DNA of 64,000 nucleotides from Proales similis (Eukaryota; Rotifera; Eurotatoria; Ploima; Proalidae): the NCBI GenBank assembly GCA_019059635.1, contig JAGVRJ010000002.1, positions 3,038,001-3,102,000 on the forward strand, written 5' to 3'. Both the position numbers and the translations under genes were made by a program. The notes below the pieces were generated by a model. That model saw nothing but the letters and a program-made list of their open reading frames with translations, did no database searches and had not been told where the DNA came from. This document shows positions 10,901 through 22,478 of the stretch, one piece after another; the stretch's first letter is position 1, and each line of letters opens with the position of its first letter.

Positions 10901-11447
10901 CTGCCAATGCTCTGATTTCTACGGCTACTACTGGTCGCTCACTTCGCAAGAATGCAAGCCTTGCGCCGCCGGTTTCGTCACCAATGTGTTCTACGCCAGC
11001 AACGGTGTCTACTATCCTTATTACTGCTACCACGGCCGGGGAGCGGTCACAAGCAACTACGACAATGCGAAGGCCTACTGCCAAGGTCTGGCCACAGGTG
11101 CATATCTTATTCGAGTGCGAAACAATGATGAAAGGACCATTGCAACGTTGTTCTTTAATTCCAATGGCGGCAATACTTGGGTAATTGATTGATTTAAAAA
11201 TATTGTTTCTGCGTTCTTATATTTATCTTTTTAGACCGAGGCTATTACAACCACGGCGAGCTGTGTCTGGTACTTTGGTGATGGAACTATTGCGCCGAAC
11301 TACCATTGTACAAATCAGCCCAATAATTTTCCGAACGGTTGTGGTGTGAATCCAGTGAGCCAGGACGTTCTAGTCTGGCAATCGAATTGTTTTAATGATC
11401 TTACTTCTTCAAGCGCATACAGAACAGCATGCCAATTTGGCGATTAG
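7917..11447 (+). CDS. Type II membrane protein with Cys-rich modules and C-terminal C-type lectin domain, copy 1
   Basis: Sixteen exons: 7917-7958, 8021-8300, 8357-8476, 8528-8938, 8997-9113, 9176-9269, 9330-9367, 9424-9558, 9621-9902, 9957-10047, 10102-10230, 10289-10326, 10383-10523, 10573-10746, 10807-11180 and 11235-11447. They join in phase to 892 aa. A short cytoplasmic N-terminus is followed by one membrane segment near residues 36-62. Then come many repeated modules of about 40 residues, each with six or so Cys and a closing aromatic block such as YWNGAQCG or FWNGSYC, mostly bounded by phase-1 introns at the CG. The last about 150 residues form a C-type lectin fold (YCQGLATGAYLIRV, QPNN, SNCFND, C). 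QPN is a calcium/sugar-binding type motif. It is probably a surface recognition receptor; this is inference. The downstream copy is near-identical. Confidence 0.88.
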
Positions 11448-12072
11448 GTTTAAATATCGCAAAATAACTTTTTTCAATAAACTTACTAAGTTGAATTAAA
11501 ATCCCTTTATTTTTTAAATTGACTGATTAATTGAAATCGATTTTTAAATATTTCATTCGGCTTTGCTGTTATTCATTTCTTACTTGTCGACTTGGAATGC
11601 GTTAGGACCGTCTAACTTTGAATATTAAATCCTCTAAAAACAAGCATTTAAGGTCTTATTCTGAACAAACACTTACCAAGTTTCGACGAAGAAATCAAAC
11701 AATCTATTGCCAGAAAGCTCCAATTCAGGCAAACATAATGGAAAAGACCTGATTGTTGGATAAAACCTATAAATTCTCAAGTTGTTGAAATAAGAATTAT
11801 TTTTATTTTCTCCAAGATCCAAACAAGTCTTTCTTGTTGATGATAACATTTTCTAGTGCCAATAGAAGGTCTCGAAAATTAAAAAGCATTTTTAAACTGA
11901 GAAAAGAAGAAATAAGAAAAATTTTAAAAAAGAACCAAGTATATTTTAATGAGTATATTAGGATAATAAGATCAAAAAATTTGAAAAAAAGCTTTAAAGA
12001 TTAAGAAATTTCACGAAAAAAAATTAACCAAACCTAAAAATTAATTCATAAGAATAGGAATCGTAATTTGGG
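11448..12072. other. A+T-rich spacer between the two lectin genes
   Basis: It holds an AATAAA at 11476-11481 (poly(A) signal of copy 1) and then A+T-rich sequence with no coding frame. Similarity to the upstream spacer of copy 1 appears only in the last bases before the start codon. Confidence 0.6.
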
Positions 12073-15000
12073 ATGAAACAATCAGAGGGAAAAGGCAAAC
12101 TGACCGTCTATGAGGTAACAAATGGTAAAAGAACGATAAGGCTTGTTTGAAGCAATAATGGCTGATAAAGTACGAATACCGAGACGAGGTGGATGCGAGG
12201 CAAATCTTTGCCAACTCATTCTCCTTCCGGCCCTGGGTGATAGCCTTGCTGATTAACGTGTCGCTGCTCTTGGCCCTGGCTATAGTTGGATTCGAAGTGG
12301 GGACAATAATCAGCTTCAACACTTCTCGGCTCTATGGCGACTTTTGCCAAACCCCAGACCAGTGCGAGCAGAACAAGAACTATGTGTGCAAGGACAATCG
12401 ATGCTCTTGCAGCGAGGAAACGTTTTTTGTGTCGCTGAGCACAGGATGCGGTAGCACTATCAAATGACCCAACATTGATAGATAGAAGTAAAGAAGAATT
12501 AAACAGAGGCCAAGAGACGAAATGGCGCCGATTGCAGTGAAGACCAAATGTGCTGTTGTGGCCTTCAGTGCTCGTCGGCACAGTGCGCCTGCGAAAATGA
12601 GCGCTGGTGGAACGGGACCTATTGCGGTAAGCGTCCTCCGAGCCGAATCTAGTAGATCGGAGCTAAATGACTCTCAGGCGAGAAGATCTGGTATGGCGAG
12701 GCATGCACGGCCACGGGCCAGTGCGGCTACCAGAGCAACATGGTCTGTCTGGGCGGAATATGCACTTGCTCCGACCCAACAGTCTTCTTCTGGAATGGAA
12801 CCTACTGCGACGCTGTGGCCAGCTTTGGTGCCGCGTGCACCCAATCTGCTGGATGCAACCCTGCCCAGGGCCTGATCTGCAACACGACGGGACAGACTCC
12901 CCTTGTCTGCTCCTGCTCGCCGTTCTTCTACTGGGATGCTACCGCTTTAAACTGTGTGGCTCAGCGACAGAACGGCGGAGCATGCTCGTCAGATGGACAA
13001 TGTCTGTCAGACTCCGGTCTCAGCTGCAATGGTGTGAGCTGCGCGTGCGACAGCGATCACTTCTGGAGTGCGGCCGACTCAAAGTGCAGTAGGTTTACAT
13101 TTCTACTTTGGTTAGATTATTCTATGGGCGACCAAAGAGCCACAAAGTACAAAAGGCGCAGTATGGCCAGGTGTGCACCACTTGCGATGACACTCTGCAA
13201 CTCGTTTGTGTGTCTGGCTTCTGCGTGTGTCCAGCGACTCGTTTCTGGAACGGAAGCTACTGCGGTATGTGGCCAATCAAAGAATCTTGGAGACATAAGA
13301 AACTAACGAAACAAATAAGCCCTTCTGCAGTCGAGTGGAATAAGCTGCGCCAACTCGTTTGGCTGTGACTCGGCCCTGGGGTTGTATTGCAACACAACCT
13401 ATTACCAGTGCACGTGGGCCCATTTTGTTGTTCGATCTGATACTCGTAAAAATTACTCTAATTCAAACCTAAGATGCGCATACACTCACTACTGGAACGG
13501 CGCCACGTGCAGTAGCTCCAATTATTTGTTTTTCTCGGCTCCATCCATCTCAACACTCTCTCAAAGTCTTGAAGCAGATAAACAGCACCTACTGCACCCA
13601 GACAGTCCAGTGCCAGTCCCACAACGGCCTGTATTGCGACAGCAACGAGCGCTGCTCGTGTCAAAGCACTTTTTACTGGAGCCCTTCTCAAGCCCAGTGT
13701 GGTAAGAATAGAACAATGTTGTAATTTTTCGATATGCTCATTTGACTCAAACTTGTATAAAAGTCGCCAAGCAAACTGTGAATACGATCTGCGCGAACAC
13801 TTACGAGTGCCAGGACTACAACGGGCTGCAGTGTCTGGCCGGAGGCCCAGACAACACCTGCAAGTGTCCAAACTCGTCTCCGAACTTCAAGAACTGGGAT
13901 GCTACAACTGGCGCGTGCGTAACGAAGAAATCTTTCGGAGAAACTTGCACTCTTGATGACGAGTGCCGCGATTCGCTCGGTCTTGTCTGCGGCACAACCA
14001 CTTGTCAATGCAACCAGCTTCAGTACTGGAACGGGGCCCAATGCGGTAAGTGTCCATATGCAGTTGATTCCTTCCCAGCTACATGTTTGTTCATGAAAGT
14101 GAATAAAAACACGTACCTGTGGGCGACATGCACCGACACCTTTCAATGCAGGGACTATTTGGCCCTTGAGTGTCTCAGCGGTGTATGCGAGTGAGTACCG
14201 ATCGGGATTTTTTTGCGGGATTCTTGAATAAATCGGTCTCTGGCAGCTGCGTTCCATTAATGTACTGGTCAGGTACCAGGTGCGAGTTCAAGCGCAGTTC
14301 GGGACTCACCTGCAATCTGGTGAACCTCATTTGCCAGGACTACGCTGGGCTTTCCTGCTCGGGCGGCCTTTGCAGGTTTTTACCTTTGAGAGCTTGCCGT
14401 CCTTTTACATTGACTAACACTTATTGATCAACAGCTGCTCAGGGATACAGTACTGGGTGACCAACAAATGCCGTGAGCACCTTTCTATTTTTTCTGCTTC
14501 TTATTTTTCGACTTAATTCATCTTTAGAGAACCCGGTCGGAATAAACCAGTATTGTGACAACGCCGCTTATCGATGTCAGGCAGGGCTGACCTGCGCAAG
14601 CAGTTCGGCCTCCAACACGGACGTGTGCCAGTGTGCAGGCAACACTTACTGGAACGGAGCTGCTTGCGGTATCCATTTTTAGCACTCTTACTTATTCTCT
14701 TGACTCAATGTCTCTCAGTTGCGTTCGCTTCGTATGGAACCGTCGGATGCCTCGACTGGGACAGGCCATGCGACAAGTCGCTCGGTCTCATCTGCAACAC
14801 GGCCTCTGATCCTCAGTGCGCCTGTCCCAACGCCTACGGGGCAGATTACTGCGACTGCCCGATTACCAAGTACTGGAACGGTCTCATTTGCGGTAACTCA
14901 TGCAGACACCACTTGGCCTTTTTACGTTTAATTGACAAGTTTCTTTATGAAGTGAATCGCGTGAGCCACAATCAAGCTTGCACAGCAACTTACCAGTGCG

Positions 15001-15593
15001 TGGCCAACAAAGGCCTTGTTTGCAACGGTGCCGTCAACGGGGGCACCTGCCAATGCTCTGATTTCTACGGCTACTACTGGTCGCTCACTTCGCAAGAATG
15101 CAAGCCTTGCGCCGCCGGTTTCGTCACCAATGTGTTCTACGCCAGCAACGGTGTCTACTATCCTTATTACTGCTACCACGGCCGGGGAGCGGTCACAAGC
15201 AACTACGACAATGCGAAGGCGTACTGCCAAGGTCTGGCAACCGGTGCATATCTCATTCGAGTGCGAAACAATGATGAAAGCACCATTGCAACGTTGTTCT
15301 TTAATTCGAATGGCGGCAGTACTTGGGTAATTGACTGATTTAAAAATATTGTTTCTGCGTTCTTATATTTATCTTTTAAGACCGAGGCTATAACAACCAC
15401 GGCGAGCTGTGTCTGGTACTTTGGTGATGGAACTATTGCGCCGAACTACCATTGTACAGGTCAGCCCAATAATTATCCGAATGGTTGTGGGGTCAATCCA
15501 CTTAGGCAGGAAGTCCTTGTTTGGCAATCGAACTGTTTCAATGATCTCCCTTCGCCTAATTCATACAGAACAGCATGTCAGTATGGCAATTAG
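12073..15593 (+). CDS. Type II membrane protein with Cys-rich modules and C-type lectin domain, copy 2
   Basis: Sixteen exons with the same lengths and phases as copy 1: 12073-12114, 12171-12450, 12507-12626, 12678-13088, 13148-13264, 13320-13413, 13474-13511, 13567-13701, 13764-14045, 14100-14190, 14247-14375, 14435-14472, 14528-14668, 14719-14892, 14953-15326 and 15381-15593. Again 892 aa. I count about 36 residue differences from copy 1. Eleven are in the 70-residue last exon, which carries the QPN loop, and five are in the first 14 residues. Introns are also very similar between copies, so duplication or gene conversion is recent. The membrane anchor, Cys modules and lectin domain are intact. 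Its role is probably the same surface-receptor function, with a different ligand surface. Confidence 0.88.
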
Positions 15594-15866
15594 CTTTTTA
15601 TGCTTTTTTCTTTTTTTCAAATATACCAAGGCTTAATGCAATTTATGTTTTTCTGTTGCCTTCACATAGAGATGATTTCCGCATTTTTTCATGATTTTTA
15701 GTGACTTGAAGCTATCGGATTTATTTAGGAGAGTTCAATATGGTAGATGGTAATATATGTTTAATTTATTTTTGATCTCATAAATTTTGTATAATTCTTT
15801 AGCCAATTTGGCAAACTAGACAATATGGCTGTATAATATTAAATTAGTTTTATAGGCGATTGAAAA
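15594..15866. other. A+T-rich spacer between convergent genes
   Basis: T-rich sequence between the lectin gene (plus) and ACADM (minus); no gene seen. Confidence 0.6.
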
Positions 15867-17571
15867 TTAGGCTTTGGACAAGAGCTCGCGCGAAATGATC
15901 AACCTCTGGATTTGGGCTGTTCCTTCGTAGATCTTAAACGAAAGGGCTAGTGTTACCGTTTGACTAGGTTCCTTTGAAACTTTGATTACCTGGTAGATCT
16001 TTGCGTCTCGCATAAGCTTTTCGACAGGGTATTCACTATTGAACCCGTTGCCGCCGAAAATTTGGACGGCGTCGGTCGCGCATTTGTTGGCCACATCGCC
16101 TCCGAGTGCTTTGGCTATAGAGGCCATATATGTGTTGCGAATTCCATGATCAATCAGCCAAGCTGCCTTCTGATAGCACAGACGAGCACTCTCAATTCCA
16201 ATCGCCATATCAGCCAGCATGAAAGCGACTGCTTGATGCTTTGTTATCAAATTTGTTGGAATTTCTTTATTCTTATTTACTCAGGTTGCATCGTGTTACC
16301 TCAGCAATCAGTTTGCCCATTGTCTTTCTCTCAAGCGCATATTTTCGAGCCTCATCAAAAGCTCTTCGGGCCAGACCGACGGCGCCTTGATTTTAATAAA
16401 AAATTAAATTGGCCGACTAATTTTTGATCCAGCTTGATCAACCTGCAGCCACTGGCGGACGAGTAATGTCGAAAGCGGCCATTGCAATTTTAAAGCCAGC
16501 CCCCTCGGCTCCAAGGACGTTCTTGAATTTTATTTCTGTATTGAAAGTTTTGCAGCTATTCGAGGAATAGAAATGGCTACCTCCTTGGGGACGCGGACAT
16601 CTTCAAATGTGATTCCGCGCGTGTCAGATGCCCGCTGGCCCATGTTCCACTCTTTTCGGCCTTTGATTATTCCAGGAGTATCTGCATCGACTACGAAGCC
16701 AGTGAACGCTTTCGAAGCTGGCGCTTTCGGGTCCGGATTGGTTCGGGCCAAAACAAAGTACCAGTTGGCTACACCTCCGTTTGTTATCCACATTTTTTGT
16801 CCATTTAGAACGTACTCGTCGCCTTTTTTCTCAGCACGGGTTTTTATTCCGGCCACATCTGATCCGGCAATCGGCTCTGTTACGCAGTACGCGCACATCA
16901 ATGGCTTGTCAGCGCCAGATGGAAACTCGACCATTCGACCGAGATACTTTTTCTTTTGTTCTTCGTTTCCGGCGACTATGACCGGGGCTTGCTAAAGAGA
17001 GGAAGCCATATTTCAAACACTCTGATTCAGTATTGAATGCGATTATCTCTTACACCGAGTGAGTTGGCCTCTAGCGCAGTTCCGATGCCGGTGCAACCGT
17101 ATGACAGCTCCTCGGTTATGAGGCATCCCTCAAAGTTGCTCAAGCCAAGGCCTCCGTATTTGGTCGGAATGTGAGTGTTCATCAGTCCCAGCTCGAATGC
17201 TTTTTTCACAATATCCCACGGATACTATCGATAGAGCAAGTAGTTGATTAATCAGCATCCGGCCCGGAATCAAGAGTTTCTAATTACTTCGCCAGTTTTG
17301 TCGTGGTGAGCTGCCTTTGGGATGATTTCCTCTTCAACAAACTTTCGAGCCATTTGTTGGTATTCTTTCTGCTCGTTGGTGATCTCTACTCGTCACGATT
17401 GGTTTGTTAAACGCCAACGCCAGAAAACAAGGCAAATGCAAAATTACCAAAATTGTATCCTAGCGGTGCATTCTCGCCCAAGTTCTCCGAAGCCAGCCCT
17501 TTTCGAAGAACCGACTGATAGCTCTTTAATGCAGACTTAAGATTAACTCCTCTCTTTGCCAATCGAAACAT
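15867..17571 (-). CDS. ACADM: Medium-chain acyl-CoA dehydrogenase, mitochondrial
   Basis: Eight exons on the minus strand: 17571-17448, 17385-17288, 17224-17054, 16991-16581, 16521-16443, 16385-16300, 16238-15990 and 15932-15867. They join to 427 aa; human is 421. The first about 35 residues are basic and Ser/Leu-rich, as for a mitochondrial import signal. Motifs are [15 protein letters not shown], the flavin-binding MWITNG, the family block [21 protein letters not shown] and the catalytic-Glu block IYEGTAQIQ. It catalyses the first, FAD-dependent step of mitochondrial beta-oxidation of medium-chain fatty acyl-CoA, passing electrons to ETF. Similarity is clearly to the ACADM type rather than short- or long-chain types. 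Introns are 52-75 bases. Confidence 0.97.
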
Positions 17572-18026
17572 TGAAGCCCAACTTTTTTTAGATTAAATTA
17601 AATTAGTATCAATCTAAAGTTTGTATTTCTTCGGTGTTAAAAATGCCCTTTTGAAAAACTGATAGACGAACACGCCCATCTTAGCTTTAAGAGCTGCTCT
17701 GAGTGTTTCGTAACGTCTCTGAGCTTAGACTTTGAACCCGCACTGCAATTGGACCCAACAATAGTCTGTGTATACTTGCCTAATTTTCATAATAATTGCA
17801 AACACGTGAACTGTCAGTTTGCAAGATCAATCGGCTAAGCTAATCAAAGCTTGGCCTCTGAGGCCTGACCAATTGTATGAGCTCTTCTTCGAATTCGTAT
17901 GTTGGACAAAATGTTGCAAAAGAAAATTAAAAAAACCATCAAGAATAAAAGACAAGTGTTTGTCATTGATTCGACTCGCATAAGATGAGATCAGATCAAT
18001 TTTTTTCTATTCATAAAAAATAGACC
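17572..18026. other. Shared upstream region of ACADM and ALG8
   Basis: A divergent gene pair with 455 bases between starts, a likely bidirectional promoter. No coding frame seen. Confidence 0.55.
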
Positions 18027-20207
18027 ATGTCAAGCGCGCCAAAAGCTAGCAGAACCCAAACATGGGCGGTCAACAGTTTAGTGGCGATATCGGTCTTATT
18101 TAAGCTGCTTCTTGTCCCGTCATAGTAAGAGCCAACTACTGAGTTCTTCTCAAGCCACACTCTTATGATTATTCACGTTTGCAGTCATTCGACTGATTTT
18201 GAGGTCCACAGAAACTGGTTGGCAATCACGCACAGTCTCCCACTGAGCAAGTGGTACATCGAGGTTTCACTCTTAATTGCATTCGATGTCTTTTATGCTT
18301 GAAAAATCGTTTGCCAGGAAACGTCTGAATGGACGCTTGACTATCCGCCGTTTTTCGCCTATTTCGAGTACATCTTGTCATGGCCGGCTTTGCTATTTGA
18401 CCCGGCTATGCTTCAAGTACAGAATTTGAACTACAAATCGCCTGCGACTGTCATCTATCAGCGCCTGACAGTGATCGTGTCCGAACTCACGCTGGTTCTA
18501 GCCCTCTACAAGTAGCGTTCTGATGTTCCATCAGTTTATGCTCGGATAACGAAGAGTGTTTGGTTTCGAAATCCAAGGTTCATCAGTTGGATCCGTTCGA
18601 AAAATGTTGAATCATCATCATCTGGACGGAATCTGCTTTTTGTTCCAAGCTGCTTCCTTGTGGTTCAATTCCTGTTCAACTATGGCCTTATCATGATCGA
18701 CAGTAAGCAATTTTTTGTTATTTTTTGTTTTTGTAAGAAGCTCAAACATGCTTCTCAGACATTCATTTCCAATACAATGGCTTTCTTTTCGGACTAATGA
18801 TGCTCTCGATCTACTATTTGAATCAAGTAATGAACGCTTCTAGCAAAAAACTAAACCTCGACAGCAAGCAATCTTGCGTCTTCTCTCACAGGAGCAGTGG
18901 CTGCTCGGCTCGTTTATTTTCAGCTCGCTCATCAATTTCAAGCACATTTACTTGTACGTTGCACCGGCCTACTTTTTCTTCATTCTGTTTTTCTTCTGCT
19001 TGCGTTCAAGTAAGATGATGCTCTGCTTTTTCTCAATCAACTGAGCCTTATTTAAAAAAGGCACTTGGATCGGAAAGATTGGACGCCTTATCAAAGTTGG
19101 ACTTGTAACGCTTTGTCCGTTCGTTCTTTCGCTGGGACCTTTTCTTTGGATGGTAGTTCACTCAGTCCAGGTCTTGATCCACATCGTCATTCAGTTTTTT
19201 ACTTTCTAAGGGACAAAAAGACCAGCTCATTTCGCGTCTGTTTCCATTCAAGCGAGGTCTTTGTCATGCGTACTGGGCGCCCAATTTCTGGGCACTGTAC
19301 AACTTTGTCGACAAGATTGCTTCGATTCTAATGAAGCAGAGAACAAGTGAAGTTGCCTCAATGACCGGCGGATTAGTTCAAAACATTGAGCACTCTGTCC
19401 TGCCGTCTGTCTCGCCGGGCATCACATTTTTGCTCAGTTTTACGTTCATGATCGTAGGTCAATGCCACTAGTCAGAAAAGTAGCTTCTAACGATCATCTC
19501 TCAGATTCCTTGTGCAATCTTTCTTGTCAGAAAACGGAGTCGAAGTTCAATAAGCTCAGGAAATGAACTCGTCATTCTGATCGTAATCTGTGCCTTTGCC
19601 TCTTTTCTCTTCGGTTGGCATGTGCACGAGAAAGCGATCCTCTTGGTCACAATTCCTTTCAGGTAAATCCGACGACTGGAGGACAAATTTCAACGTGAAA
19701 CAATACAAATTTACAATTTAGCTTGCTTTCGATCTCTAACGCCCGGTTTGCGTCTATTTACTTCAATTTGATTGGAATCACCGGTTACTCGCTGTTTCCC
19801 TTGATTTTCCCTCCAACCGGTGAGTGCTTTTCCAGGCTGCTTGTTGCATCTTTTAATCAATTCGGCGCTTGTAAAGAGTACCCGATAAAGCTTTTGCTCT
19901 GGGTGATCAGCCTTGTCTACGCTCACGTCGCTTTTAGGCAATCTTTCGGGTAGGAGTTAGCCTGCGTATTAAGAACAAATAGTTTATCAAAGGTTTCCTG
20001 TCAAGAATCAAATTCAAACAGGATCTCTTTCAAAAGTTCTTGATTACGATGCTAGTAATTCTTGAGCTGTTCAACACTCTGCTTTATCCGATGAGTGGCC
20101 TCAGTGACAAGCTTCCCTTTTTGCCTCTCATGCTTGTGTCGGTCTCTTGCGCAGCTGGACTTGCTTATAACTGGCTGAAATTCCTCGCCATTGTTTTGTT
20201 CCTTTGA
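18027..20207 (+). CDS. ALG8: Dolichyl-P-Glc: Glc1Man9GlcNAc2-PP-dolichol alpha-1,3-glucosyltransferase
   Basis: Twelve exons: 18027-18124, 18185-18263, 18318-18511, 18557-18702, 18759-18826, 18892-19009, 19061-19152, 19226-19453, 19505-19662, 19722-19819, 19877-19949 and 20006-20207. They give 517 aa; human is 526. The N-terminus holds [12 protein letters not shown] and the SEWTLDYPP motif of the GT57 active-site loop. Mid-protein are [31 protein letters not shown] and [11 protein letters not shown]-type blocks, set among about a dozen hydrophobic helices. These are ALG8 rather than ALG6 signatures. It adds the second glucose to the lipid-linked N-glycan precursor on the lumenal face of the ER. 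Several exons can be joined only with downstream acceptors lying beyond an earlier AG. AATAAA is at 20227-20232. Confidence 0.96.
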
Positions 20208-20226
20208 TTATTGAATCAAGCACGAG

Positions 20227-20232
20227 AATAAA
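20227..20232 (+). terminator. AATAAA poly(A) signal, ALG8
   Basis: AATAAA lies 20 bases after the ALG8 stop. Confidence 0.6.
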
Positions 20233-20462
20233 CCAATATCGAGGAGTGAACTCTACATTCGTTTATTCGCTCGGAATCGACGCTTCCATACACAGAGTTT
20301 CATCGAACCTTATCAATTGAAAAAACCAAAACCAAGAGCTTAATTCCAGCTTTTATTAGTTGTGCGGTTAAAATAATTTAGTGCGCGTCAAAAGTGATAA
20401 TAAGATTTAAGTTGGATGAAGTAAAACTCGACATAAATGCAAGACCTAATTTGAGGGAACCG

Positions 20463-21976
20463 TTAAATAATTGAGCAGCAGCAACACTTTCGAGGATAGT
20501 CGCTGGTGTGTACACGATAGTCAAGGCCGTAGACTGCGAACGAGCAGTTCTTGTTCTTCCATGTATAGGAACACAGAGTGACCGGTATAGTGCTTAGAGT
20601 TTGGCGCTAGAAGCTTGAGATTTTAGATGAGAACAAGAGTCCACACGAGTTTGGATGTTACTTGACAGATAATTCGCGAATTGCTGAGTTGGGCGAGGTG
20701 CTTGTTGACCAAATTTTGCGATGTCTGATTTATTTCGTTTATGGGAAAGTTGGTCAGCGGGTAGATCTTTCATTTCAACTCATTCAAGTTCAGGGTCAGA
20801 GCGAGTTGTCAAGTCTATTTACTCTGGGTGCCACTTGAGTCAGTACATTCTTGGCAAGACACTCGCGCAGGAGTTTGTTGGGGATCACTTCAACTTGCTT
20901 GAAGTAGTCTTCCACATGGTTCTTGAATTTGACTACGAGCTGGATGAACCATTTGAGGCGGCCGCTTCCTTTGCAATGATGACAACGCCTTTGTCCAGTG
21001 TTGTGACAAACGTGGCAGCTTTCATTCTAATGCTTGCTGAGGACCATTGCACTGACAAAGTCCAGGATTACCTACTTTCTGAATCCGGTTCCGCCGCAAT
21101 GAATGCATGCCTGGGAGTTGTTGTTCTCGTCGTTCATAGTGCCGTACATTCTTCCTCTTCCGTGACAAGAGAAACATCTAGTCTGCGAGCAAATTCAAAA
21201 GATTGATTGAGATGATTTTAGCTTTTAACACTCACTCGACCTTGGCCGTGGCAGTGAAAGCAGCGCCACATTCCGCGACCCGAGCACTTGACGCAAACTT
21301 CCACATGCGCTGTATTGGGCACTTCGATGAGCATCTCCTGGTCGAAAAAATTCGCTGATGGCTGAACTGGTATGTCCCATGGCTTGGGCGGGAGCATGCC
21401 GTTATTCACAACTATCTGAGCTGGACGAATAAAAAAGCGAGACTTGAAGACTTGTGGGCTAGCGATTGAAAAGGGGCGGATTACTGAAATACGGTTCGTA
21501 GGCATAACGGGTCAGACGAGTTTCTGTAAATGTCTCCAGAACGTACTTGACGGACGAAATTACAGCTCTACAGCTCGTCTGGGTCAAATTAAAGACTCTT
21601 ACTCGATAAGTGTTGGATGAGACAAGGTTAGTAAAAGTTAAGCTCCTGACAGGCCCTTTGCCGTAGCAGCAATGTTCGTTCACATAGCTAGCGAGAGCGT
21701 CTCTGGCTTCTTCCTCGGTCAGATGGGGCACGCTTTTGATCGAGAATCATAAAGGCAAAGTGCTTCGAAGGATGAGCCAGAAGCGTATTACTCTTCAAAC
21801 TGAGGCTGAGCTGGAGTGGGCGGTTCTGACGGTCGGGAGCCAGGGAATACTTGATGATAGGCAGGAGGCTCATTCAGCGCCCCAATGCACTGATAACCGT
21901 CGTAAGTGGGTGCACTCTGCGGCGCAGAAGGAGCCTGCTCCTCTTCATTCATCATTCGTTCTTTATTCTCCGCCAT
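20463..21976 (-). CDS. SSUH2: SSUH2-like protein with DnaJ-type Cys-rich repeats
   Basis: Seven exons: 21976-21792, 21732-21485, 21450-21236, 21182-21076, 21018-20823, 20766-20662 and 20606-20463. They give 399 aa. A Pro-rich N-terminus is followed by the domain VPHLTEEEARDALASYV to LETFTETR. Then comes a run of DnaJ-like zinc-binding CxxCxGxG units (CVKCSGRG, CFHCHGQG, CFSCHGRG, CIHCGGTG, CHVCHNTG, CHHCKGSG). The C-terminal region ends in a Cys cluster, CCCCSII. Order and spacing match vertebrate SSUH2 (suppressor of sensor/uncoordinated homologue). That family is linked to odontogenesis in mammals and to gene regulation in worms, but its biochemical role is poorly defined. The terminal Cys run could be lipidated. 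It is divergent from SIL1 (502 bases between starts). Confidence 0.92.
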
Positions 21977-22478
21977 TTATCCGTTTATCTCGTCCATGCA
22001 CAAGATCGCACACGCTCGCCCGCAAACAACGAACCGGGGTTCTTGGTGTTTTTGAATATCAGTCTCGTGACAGTGGTCGAGATAAGCTTCTTTGCCGAAG
22101 CAAGAACGAGAGAAAAGGGAAAGAGAGTGGAGATTTTGGTGCATTTCTTTTGTTTCTGAGGGGTAAAGGTCAATTTGAATTGATCTGGCTCTTCGAAACA
22201 CACTTTGAACTGACCCATCCCAGTTTGCTGGAAGCCACATGGCCGCTGTTGAATTCAAAATTTTCAAATCGCCTTCGTTTTGCTTTTATTCTCGAAGCGT
22301 CTAGCAAGCAAATTTTGGCTGACACGTATCACAAGCGTGCATAATTATTTGACCAATTTGAATGAAACACGTCAGGCATATGCAAGTCTAAAAGGGCAAG
22401 AGGGCTGCACTTTGTGCAATCATTCTCAGCCTGTTCGAACCAGCCACGATTTGGTTTTCTGTTCCCAACGTTAAACAA
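21977..22478. other. Divergent intergenic region of SSUH2-like and SIL1
   Basis: Frames of up to 200 codons cross this stretch, but none resembles a protein and their codon use is unlike that of the neighbours. It probably holds a bidirectional promoter. Confidence 0.5.

Noticed and set aside
10449-11192. A 247-codon continuous frame across introns 13 and 14 of lectin copy 1 (and its counterpart at 14574-15338)
   Set aside because: The introns happen to be open, but read-through adds hydrophobic junk between Cys modules; donor GT and acceptor AG at the same places in both copies restore the repeats.
21736-22344. A 202-codon plus-strand frame and minus-strand frames between SSUH2 and SIL1
   Set aside because: It overlaps the SSUH2 first exon antisense, has no recognisable product and no conserved pattern.
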